Below are positions 1-6,098 of a stretch of 9,296 nucleotides of DNA, piece by piece. The notes under the pieces are model-generated. The model was not told where the DNA came from. It saw only the letters and a program-made list of their open reading frames with translations, and did no database searches. Position 1 is the first letter of the stretch. Every line of letters starts with the position of its first letter. This stretch comes from Bacteroidales bacterium UBA5621 (GTDB lineage: Bacteria > Bacteroidota > Bacteroidia > Bacteroidales > VadinHA17): positions 1-9,296 of the forward strand of contig DIKJ01000124.1 of the NCBI GenBank assembly GCA_002424525.1, given 5' to 3'. A program made the translations under genes and the position numbers.

Positions 1-1002
1 CAAAAGATCCCTGATGTAAGATACAGCTTTTACAGATATATCATTGCGATAGATCATTTCAGGAACGATCTGCAGATCACGGAGAACCGGATTAACGGGG
101 AACCCGGGGGTATCGATGCCCTGGCATCGCTTATCAGCAACAGGAATTATGCCGTATATCCGTTCAGGACCGTTGGGGAAAAGTCACAGGACATTTCAGA
201 TGATCAGTACAGGGAGATGGTCACTAAGGGAAAAGAGCATTGTTACAGGGGGGATGTTTTTCAGATCGTTCTGTCGAGACAATTCTCACGGCAGTTTACC
301 GGTGATGAGTTTAATGTTTACAGGGCATTACGCTCAGTCAACCCTTCTCCTTATCTCTTTTATTTTGATTATGGCAGTTACAGGATTTTTGGTTCCTCAC
401 CTGAGGCCCAGATCAAGATCCGGGACCGTAAAGCTTACATAAATCCCATAGCAGGTACTTCCAGAAGGACGGGTGATGACGAGAATGACAAGATGATTGC
501 CGAGAGGCTCTCCTATGATCTGAAAGAGAATGCCGAACATATTATGCTGGTAGATCTTGCCCGCAACGACCTTAGCAGGTTTGCTTTCAATGTAAAGGTC
601 GAAAACCTGAGGGAGGTTCAGTTCTACTCTCATGTAATTCACCTTGTTTCATCAGTATCGGGCGATCTGAGGGAGGGATCGGATATATCTGATGTGCTGA
701 CCGCTACCTTTCCGGCAGGCACTCTGTCGGGAGCTCCAAAGCACATGGCCATGCAGTTGATCGACAGGTACGAAAGCGGGCGGCGGGGCTACTATGGTGG
801 TGCAATCGGCTATATTGATCTGCGGGGAACCGCCAATCATGCAATAATGATAAGGACTTTCCTCAGCAAAGGCAATACCCTCTACTACCAGGCCGGTGCA
901 GGGATAGTGGCCGGATCGAATGAGAACAACGAACTTAATGAAGTGTCGCACAAACTCGGCGCCCTGGAAAAGGCAATTGAAATAGCAGGAGGCATAAAAT
1001 GA
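1..1002 (+). CDS. trpE: Anthranilate synthase component I (TrpE), 5' end outside window
   Basis: Catalytic subunit that converts chorismate to anthranilate, using ammonia supplied by TrpG; first committed step of tryptophan synthesis, cytoplasmic. The reading frame is open from base 1, giving 333 visible residues, so roughly the first third of a normal TrpE (including the usual N-terminal tryptophan feedback site) is missing. The visible part is the chorismate-binding domain. Family motifs are GDVFQIVLSRQF (about 250-285), PIAGTSRRTG (445-474), AEHIMLVDLARND (about 532-570) and FPAGTLSGAPK (709-741), followed by the YQAGAGIVAGS segment near the C-terminus. The frame fits TrpE better than the related PabB or isochorismate synthases because trpG, D, C, F, B and A follow directly. 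The stop overlaps the trpG start as ATGA, which suggests translational coupling of the two subunits. The visible part contains no tryptophan. Whether feedback residues are present cannot be judged here. Confidence 0.96.
   Translation, partial: QKIPDVRYSFYRYIIAIDHFRNDLQITENRINGEPGGIDALASLISNRNYAVYPFRTVGEKSQDISDDQYREMVTKGKEHCYRGDVFQIVLSRQFSRQFTGDEFNVYRALRSVNPSPYLFYFDYGSYRIFGSSPEAQIKIRDRKAYINPIAGTSRRTGDDENDKMIAERLSYDLKENAEHIMLVDLARNDLSRFAFNVKVENLREVQFYSHVIHLVSSVSGDLREGSDISDVLTATFPAGTLSGAPKHMAMQLIDRYESGRRGYYGGAIGYIDLRGTANHAIMIRTFLSKGNTLYYQAGAGIVAGSNENNELNEVSHKLGALEKAIEIAGGIK
987..992 (+). promoter_or_regulatory. Shine-Dalgarno-like AGGAGG before trpG
   Basis: A perfect AGGAGG lies 6 bases before the trpG ATG at 999, inside the last codons of trpE (Ala-Gly-Gly). 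Position and spacing are those of a textbook ribosome binding site. None of the other starts in the window has one; they are preceded by A-rich sequence, as is usual in Bacteroidetes, whose ribosomes rarely use this interaction. It may therefore be an accident of the Ala-Gly-Gly codons rather than a working site. Confidence 0.4.
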
Positions 1003-1571
1003 AAAGAATATTAGTTGTCGACAATTACGATTCGTTCACCTATAATCTGGTGCACGCTATCGAAAAGCTTACCGCGACCTGTCCGGATGTTTACCGGAAT
1101 GATGAAATTACCGTTGAAGCCGCCGGGAAATATGACAAGATCCTGATCTCACCCGGACCGGGAATCCCTTCCGAAGCCGGAATCTGCCTTGATCTCATAA
1201 GGCATTACGCCTCATCAAAGAGCATTCTGGGGATTTGTCTCGGGCATCAGGCTATCTGTGAAGCCTTTGGCGGCAGGATACTGAATCTCAGCACTGTTTA
1301 TCACGGCGTAGCGTCACCTGTACGTATTAAAGTTCCGGATGATCCGCTCATGAGGAACATTCCGGGTATTATTATGGCAGGACGATATCATTCCTGGGTT
1401 GTATCAAGGAAACATCTGCCGGAGTGTTTCATTGTCACCTGCGAAGATGAGAACGGCATCATTATGGGCATCAGTCACAGGGATTATGATATAAAAGGTC
1501 TTCAGTTCCACCCCGAATCCGTGCTTACCGAAAAGGGGTATGAAATTATCAAGAACTGGCTTGATATTTAA
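999..1571 (+). CDS. trpG: Anthranilate synthase component II, glutamine amidotransferase (TrpG)
   Basis: Class I glutamine amidotransferase of 190 residues that hydrolyses glutamine and passes ammonia to TrpE. Visible motifs in order: VDNYDSFTYNLV at residues 7-18; the oxyanion-region SPGPGIP at 51-57; the nucleophile elbow GICLGHQ with Cys80; and GLQFHPES with His171 and Glu173, completing the catalytic triad. The length is normal for an unfused TrpG. The same family also serves folate synthesis as PabA, and sequence alone does not always separate the two. The position between trpE and trpD makes the tryptophan role the natural reading, though a shared role is possible. The start is fixed by the ATGA overlap with trpE and the N-terminal motif beginning at residue 7. 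A 73-base gap follows before trpD, the largest within the operon. Confidence 0.96.
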   Translation: MKRILVVDNYDSFTYNLVHAIEKLTATCPDVYRNDEITVEAAGKYDKILISPGPGIPSEAGICLDLIRHYASSKSILGICLGHQAICEAFGGRILNLSTVYHGVASPVRIKVPDDPLMRNIPGIIMAGRYHSWVVSRKHLPECFIVTCEDENGIIMGISHRDYDIKGLQFHPESVLTEKGYEIIKNWLDI

Positions 1572-1644
1572 TCTCACAACAGCTTCCGGATATCTGAAAT
1601 GTTTTTCTGATTTAAAGTAACTCACAACTAAACAATTACTGAAA
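1572..1644 (+). other. 73-base spacer between trpG and trpD
   Basis: Non-coding gap, the longest within the otherwise tight operon. It holds two copies of CTCACAAC, at 1573-1580 and 1621-1628, 48 bases apart, and an AT-rich stretch before the trpD start. I see no TAnnTTTG -7 box, no clear terminator hairpin and no small gene. It may be only an A-rich translation leader for trpD. Confidence 0.5.
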
Positions 1645-2637
1645 ATGCGTAAAATTCTCGACCACCTTATCAATCAGGGAACTCTTGACCGGTCTGAAGC
1701 GGGTGAAGTACTGACCAGCATAGCAGGAAATAAATACTCTGAATCCGAAATAGCCGCTTTCATTACAGTTTACCTGATGCGCAGCATAACAGTTGAAGAG
1801 CTCTCGGGCTTCAGGGATGCACTGCTCAGCCTCTGTATAAAAGCCGACCTGTCAGATTTTGACACCATTGATGTATGCGGCACCGGAGGGGACGGTAAAG
1901 ACACGTTTAACATTTCAACACTGACAACATTTGTTCTGGCCGGTGCCGGGATCAAAGTGGCAAAACACGGTAATTACGGAGTAACCTCAGCCTGCGGGTC
2001 ATCCAATATCCTTGAATATTACGGGTATAAATTCTCGACTGATAATGATAAACTGAAAAGAGAGCTTGAACTGAGCGGCGTTTGCTTTCTGCATGCCCCG
2101 CTTTTCAATCCTGCAATGAAGAGCGTGGTGCCGGTACGGAGAGCTCTCAAAGTAAAGACTTTCTTTAATATGCTGGGCCCTCTCGTAAATCCCTCCATGC
2201 CGGGCAAACAATTCATAGGGGTATACAGCCTGGAACTGGCACGTTTGTATAATTATCTTCTGCAGACCTCCGATATCCGTTATGCAATCGTTCACAGCCT
2301 CGACGGATATGATGAGGTTTCTCTGACCACCGGATTCAAATATATTCTTAACGGGGCAGAACAGATAATCACCCCTGAAATGCTGGGATATGAAGTTACT
2401 GATCCTTCGGAACTGAAAGGAGGGAAAACCATTGCCGAAGCTGCAGGCATATTTATGGACATTCTTGAAGGAAAAGGCACAAAAGCCCAAAACAATGCAG
2501 TAATAGCCAACTCGCAACTTGCTATTCAATGTTTCGGTTCTCCTGGATCGCCGGATGAATGCAGGGAAGCATCAGAAGAGTCCCTGTCCGGGGGCAAAGC
2601 ACTTGAATCATTCAGGAAACTAATTGAAATGCAGTAA
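1645..2637 (+). CDS. trpD: Anthranilate phosphoribosyltransferase (TrpD)
   Basis: Transfers the phosphoribosyl group of PRPP to anthranilate, giving N-(5-phosphoribosyl)anthranilate; second step of the pathway. The 330-residue length is normal for a stand-alone TrpD, not fused to TrpG as in enterobacteria. The small N-terminal helical domain covers about residues 1-70. The glycine-rich PRPP-binding loop is CGTGGDGKDTFNIST at 78-92, then AKHGN at 106-110 and the GSSNILE segment at 118-124. KTFFNMLGPLVNP at 171-183 matches the family block around the anthranilate site, where most members have RTIFN. The related nucleoside phosphorylases share the fold, but the KHGN and LGPLVNP blocks are those of TrpD. 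The stop TAA shares its last A with the ATG of trpC (TAATG), pointing to coupled translation. The protein has no tryptophan residue. Confidence 0.97.
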   Translation: MRKILDHLINQGTLDRSEAGEVLTSIAGNKYSESEIAAFITVYLMRSITVEELSGFRDALLSLCIKADLSDFDTIDVCGTGGDGKDTFNISTLTTFVLAGAGIKVAKHGNYGVTSACGSSNILEYYGYKFSTDNDKLKRELELSGVCFLHAPLFNPAMKSVVPVRRALKVKTFFNMLGPLVNPSMPGKQFIGVYSLELARLYNYLLQTSDIRYAIVHSLDGYDEVSLTTGFKYILNGAEQIITPEMLGYEVTDPSELKGGKTIAEAAGIFMDILEGKGTKAQNNAVIANSQLAIQCFGSPGSPDECREASEESLSGGKALESFRKLIEMQ

Positions 2638-3419
2638 TGACAATTCTCGAAAAGATTATCGAAAGCAAAAGAACAGAGGTCAGGGATCAAAAGATCAGGA
2701 CACCGTACCGCGATCTTGAACAGAGCATACATTTCTGCGGAAAAACCCTTTCCCTGTCAGGATCGTTAACTGCCGGGAACTCAACCGGGATCATTGCCGA
2801 GTTTAAAAGAATCTCCCCGTCAAAAGGGATAATCAATACCGTTTCAACAGTAGAGGAGGTAACAACCGGGTATGCAGGCTCCGGAGCGGCTGGCCTTTCT
2901 GTCCTCACCGACTCAAAATTTTTTGGCGGAAGCTGCCGTGACCTCACTCTTGCAAAGGAATTAAATTCAATTGCTGTTCTTCGCAAGGATTTCATAATTG
3001 ATGAATTTCAGGTTATTGAATCAAAAGCTGCAGGTGCAGATGCAGTTCTGCTTATTGCGGCCGTTCTCCGGAGAGATCAGTTCCGTCAGATTGCTGTTCT
3101 GGCAAAATCGCTTGGCATGGAGGTGGTGCTTGAGGTGCACTCAGCTTCAGAGATTGAGATGGCGGATGAGAATGTTGACATCATCGGAGTTAATAACCGC
3201 GATCTGAAAACATTCAGGGTGAATATTGACACTTCTGCGGAGATGGCAGAAAAGATCCCCGGGCATTTTGTTAAAATCTCGGAGAGCGGTATCTCCTCAC
3301 CCGAAACGGTAAACTTACTGAGGCAGGCAGGTTACGACGGATTCCTGATAGGAGAACTTTTCATGGGTAGCGGGGATCCCGTCGCTGCGTTTTCCCGGTT
3401 TGTCAGAGAAATAAAATAA
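2637..3419 (+). CDS. trpC: Indole-3-glycerol phosphate synthase (TrpC)
   Basis: Closes the indole ring of 1-(2-carboxyphenylamino)-1-deoxyribulose 5-phosphate, releasing CO2 and water. It is a 260-residue (beta/alpha)8 barrel, not fused to TrpF. Motifs in strand order: IIAEFKRISPSKG at 52-64 with Glu55 and Lys57; LRKDFI at 115-120 with the catalytic Lys117; LEVH at 165-168 with Glu166; GVNNRDL at 184-190; and SESGI at 215-219 with Glu216. GFLIGE at 235-240 belongs to the phosphate-binding end. These match the catalytic set known from characterised members of the family. The start overlaps the trpD stop by one base, and trpF begins 4 bases after the stop, so the three genes must share a transcript. 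No tryptophan residue is present. Confidence 0.97.
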   Translation: MTILEKIIESKRTEVRDQKIRTPYRDLEQSIHFCGKTLSLSGSLTAGNSTGIIAEFKRISPSKGIINTVSTVEEVTTGYAGSGAAGLSVLTDSKFFGGSCRDLTLAKELNSIAVLRKDFIIDEFQVIESKAAGADAVLLIAAVLRRDQFRQIAVLAKSLGMEVVLEVHSASEIEMADENVDIIGVNNRDLKTFRVNIDTSAEMAEKIPGHFVKISESGISSPETVNLLRQAGYDGFLIGELFMGSGDPVAAFSRFVREIK

Positions 3420-3423
3420 TACT

Positions 3424-4059
3424 ATGCTGAAGATCAAGGTTTGCGGTATAACCGATCCTGTAAATGCGTCGAAGGTAGCCGGGACCGGTCCTGACTATAT
3501 GGGATTTATTTTTCACCCCGCATCAAAACGTTACGTCGGACCTGTTCCCGACACAACCCTTTTCAGCAGAATCCCCTGCGGAATATTGAAAACAGGTGTT
3601 TTTGTGAATGAGCACCCAGGGATCATCACTGCAACTGTCCTTGACTATGGGCTGGATATTGTACAACTGCACGGAAATGAATCTCCCGGCTATTGCAGAT
3701 CGCTCAGGGAAGCGGGACTGAAAATCATCAAGGCTTTCCGGATGAATCCGGAGTTTAATTTCAGGATCCTTCAATCGTATGAAGAAACGTGCGAGTATTT
3801 TCTCTTTGACACGTTCACAGAAAGCGGAGGCGGAAGCGGTCTGAAATTCGACTGGAAGATTTTAGATAATTACTTACATGACAAACCCTTCTTTCTGTCG
3901 GGAGGGATTGGACCCGGTGATATTCAAAAGATTAAAGAAATCAGGCACTTCTCTTTCCTTGGCGTCGACATTAACAGCCGGTTCGAGATAAGCCCTGGTA
4001 TTAAAGACCACAGAAAAGTGGACGATTTTATTAAACTCGTGAAAAACAGCGAATTATGA
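3424..4059 (+). CDS. trpF: Phosphoribosylanthranilate isomerase (TrpF)
   Basis: Catalyses the Amadori rearrangement of N-(5-phosphoribosyl)anthranilate to the substrate of TrpC. A stand-alone 211-residue barrel protein. The N-terminal KVCGIT at 5-10 carries the general-base Cys7, MGFIFHPASKRYV lies at 26-38, VQLHG at 80-84, and LFDTF at 127-131 carries the general-acid Asp129. GGGSGLKFDW at 135-144, LSGGIGP at 158-164 and the VDINSRFE..PGIKD block at 181-195 form the phosphate-binding end. DINSRFE replaces the proteobacterial DVSSGVE form; I recall the NSRFE version as usual in Bacteroidetes, but this is from memory. The gene is 4 bases after trpC, and its stop overlaps the trpB start as ATGA. 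Confidence 0.95.
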   Translation: MLKIKVCGITDPVNASKVAGTGPDYMGFIFHPASKRYVGPVPDTTLFSRIPCGILKTGVFVNEHPGIITATVLDYGLDIVQLHGNESPGYCRSLREAGLKIIKAFRMNPEFNFRILQSYEETCEYFLFDTFTESGGGSGLKFDWKILDNYLHDKPFFLSGGIGPGDIQKIKEIRHFSFLGVDINSRFEISPGIKDHRKVDDFIKLVKNSEL

Positions 4060-5246
4060 AATATCATGTTGATGAAAGAGGATATTACGGAGAATTCGGC
4101 GGGGCCTTTATTCCGGAAATGATGTACCCCAACATCAGGGAGCTAAGAGAGAATTACATTAAGATCCTTGATGATAAGGGCTTCAGGGATGAGTTTTCGA
4201 CTCTGCTGAAGGAATATGCCGGAAGGCCCTCTCCCCTGTTCCATGCCCGCCGCCTCTCAGAGTTTTATAATACACAGATTTTACTCAAGCGCGAAGATCT
4301 TAATCATACCGGAGCGCATAAGATCAACAATACGATCGGACAGATCCTTATTGCAAAAAGGCTCGGAAAGACCAGGATAATAGCCGAGACCGGTGCCGGA
4401 CAGCATGGTGTCGCAACGGCAACAGTTTGCGCCCTGATGGGTCTTGAATGTGTTATTTTCATGGGAAAGCTCGATGTTGAACGACAGGCGCCCAATGTTC
4501 TCCGGATGAAGATGCTGGGGGCCCGGGTCGTTCCCGTGATCAGCGGAAACATGACACTGAAGGATGCTACCAGTGAAGCTATCCGCGACTGGATCAATAA
4601 TCCGGATGATACTTATTATATTATAGGTTCAGTGGTCGGACCCCATCCGTACCCCGACCTTGTTGCACGACTTCAGGCTGTTATAAGCGAAGAGATTATG
4701 TGGCAGATAATGGAAAAAACCGGAAGGCCGGAACCTGATTATTTGCTGGCATGTGTGGGTGGCGGAAGTAATGCAGCCGGTTCTTTTTATCATTACCTTG
4801 ATAATGACAATGTTAAACTGATCGCTGTTGAGGCTGCGGGTCTGGGAACCGATAGCGGGGAGACAGCTGCAACCATTGCAACAGGTTCTCCCGGCATTTT
4901 GCATGGCAGCAGAACAATGATCATGCAGAATGATGACGGGCAGATTACGGAGCCATACTCTATTTCTGCTGGTCTTGATTACCCGGGAATAGGACCATTG
5001 CTGGCATGGCTTGACAGATCACACAGGGTCTTTTTTGATAGTGCAACCGACCGGGAAGCACTTGCCGCTGCGTTCAGGCTGACCCGCCTTGAAGGGATAA
5101 TACCGGCGCTTGAACCAGCGCATGCCCTCGCCATCCTGGATAAAATAAGGTTCAGACCTGATGATGTGGTGGTTGTGACAATCTCGGGCCGGGGCGACAA
5201 GGATATGCAGGCTTATATTAAATATATGAATGACATGAGCTTATAA
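4056..5246 (+). CDS. trpB: Tryptophan synthase beta chain (TrpB)
   Basis: PLP enzyme that condenses indole with L-serine to give tryptophan, working in an alpha2-beta2 complex with TrpA and receiving indole through an internal channel. The 396 residues are normal for the classical TrpB1 type, not the longer TrpB2 form. GEFGGAFIPEMM lies at 12-23, HTGAHKINNTIGQ at 84-96 carries the PLP Lys89, and ETGAGQHG at 111-118 carries Glu111 in the catalytic-glutamate position. GPHPYP is at 195-200, the phosphate-binding GGGSNA at 235-240, SAGLDYPGIGP at 304-314, and SGRGDKD at 377-383 has the serine that contacts the PLP ring nitrogen. GPLLAWL replaces the more usual GPEHAYL after the DYPG block. It contains 3 of the 7 tryptophans found across the visible operon products. 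Translation is probably coupled to trpF. A 36-base A-rich spacer precedes trpA. Confidence 0.98.
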   Translation: MKYHVDERGYYGEFGGAFIPEMMYPNIRELRENYIKILDDKGFRDEFSTLLKEYAGRPSPLFHARRLSEFYNTQILLKREDLNHTGAHKINNTIGQILIAKRLGKTRIIAETGAGQHGVATATVCALMGLECVIFMGKLDVERQAPNVLRMKMLGARVVPVISGNMTLKDATSEAIRDWINNPDDTYYIIGSVVGPHPYPDLVARLQAVISEEIMWQIMEKTGRPEPDYLLACVGGGSNAAGSFYHYLDNDNVKLIAVEAAGLGTDSGETAATIATGSPGILHGSRTMIMQNDDGQITEPYSISAGLDYPGIGPLLAWLDRSHRVFFDSATDREALAAAFRLTRLEGIIPALEPAHALAILDKIRFRPDDVVVVTISGRGDKDMQAYIKYMNDMSL

Positions 5247-5282
5247 ACAAAATCAAAATTAAATTCCTAATAAACAATAAGA

Positions 5283-6059
5283 ATGAACCGTATTGACAAA
5301 TTGTTCAGGAATAAAAAGAATAACATACTTTCAATATACTTCACTGCAGGTTATCCTGAGCTAACCTCTGCTGAAGGAATAATTAAAGATCTTTGCGCGG
5401 CAGGGGTCGACATGATCGAGATAGGCATGCCTTTCTCGGATCCGCTGGCTGACGGTCCGGTACTGCAGCAAAGCAACTGTGCCGCCCTGAAAAACGGTAT
5501 GAACATTCACCTGCTTTTCACCCAGCTTGAGAATATCAGAAAAGAGGTGTCAATTCCTCTTATCCTGATGGGATATTTAAATCCTGTTCTGAAGTACGGG
5601 ATGGAGAAGTTCTGCCTCAAATGTGCCGCAACGGGAATTGATGGTGTCATCATCCCGGACCTTCCTCCTGAGGTATGGACAGAACAATTCAGGCCGGTTT
5701 TTGAGAAATACAACCTGTATAATATATTTCTTATCTCGCCCCGTACTGATGATGACCGTATAAGGAAGCTTGACTCTCTGTGCCGTGGATTTCTTTACAT
5801 TGTTTCATCCTCATCCACGACAGGGAAAAGTGAAGGCTTTGATCAGGCAAAGGTTGAATACCTGAAAAGATTGCAGGGCATGGATCTTAAAAATCCCGGT
5901 CTGACCGGCTTTGGAATATCGGATGCTGATAGTTTTTCCCAGGCCTGCAGGTATTCACAGGGAGCGATAATAGGAAGTGCTTTCGTAAAGAGGCTGGGTG
6001 AAAAAACGGCAGAATCTCTCCCTGTAAGAGATTTTGTAAATAGCATCATCAGTGCCTGA
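5283..6059 (+). CDS. trpA: Tryptophan synthase alpha chain (TrpA)
   Basis: Splits indole-3-glycerol phosphate into glyceraldehyde 3-phosphate and indole, which is channelled to TrpB. A 258-residue barrel protein of normal length. IYFTAGYP lies at 18-25; IEIGMPFSDPLADGP at 45-59 carries the two catalytic acids, Glu46 and Asp57. IPDLPPEVW is at 124-132, FLISPRT at 149-155, and the phosphate-binding loops are VSSSSTTGKS at 174-183, GFGISD at 209-214 and GSAFVK at 231-236. VSSSSTTG departs from the commoner VSxxGVTG but keeps the TG. The ATG at 5283 follows an A-rich stretch (5247-5282) and gives the expected N-terminus. It is the last trp gene; no convincing terminator follows before the hydrolase gene. 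Confidence 0.97.
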   Translation: MNRIDKLFRNKKNNILSIYFTAGYPELTSAEGIIKDLCAAGVDMIEIGMPFSDPLADGPVLQQSNCAALKNGMNIHLLFTQLENIRKEVSIPLILMGYLNPVLKYGMEKFCLKCAATGIDGVIIPDLPPEVWTEQFRPVFEKYNLYNIFLISPRTDDDRIRKLDSLCRGFLYIVSSSSTTGKSEGFDQAKVEYLKRLQGMDLKNPGLTGFGISDADSFSQACRYSQGAIIGSAFVKRLGEKTAESLPVRDFVNSIISA

Positions 6060-6098
6060 CTCGCAAAGCGGAGAGCAATTGTATGAAATCGGATAATA

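Noticed and set aside
1572..1644. Internal promoter between trpG and trpD
   Set aside because: No TAnnTTTG or TTTG element pair found in the gap.
1999..2529. 176-codon minus-strand frame opposite trpD
   Set aside because: Lies wholly antisense to a gene with all TrpD motifs; no recognisable domain and composition is what antisense of a coding gene gives.
6060..6073. Small hairpin CTCGC-AAA-GCGGAG after trpA as a terminator
   Set aside because: Five pairs with a bulge and no T run afterwards; too weak to call a terminator.
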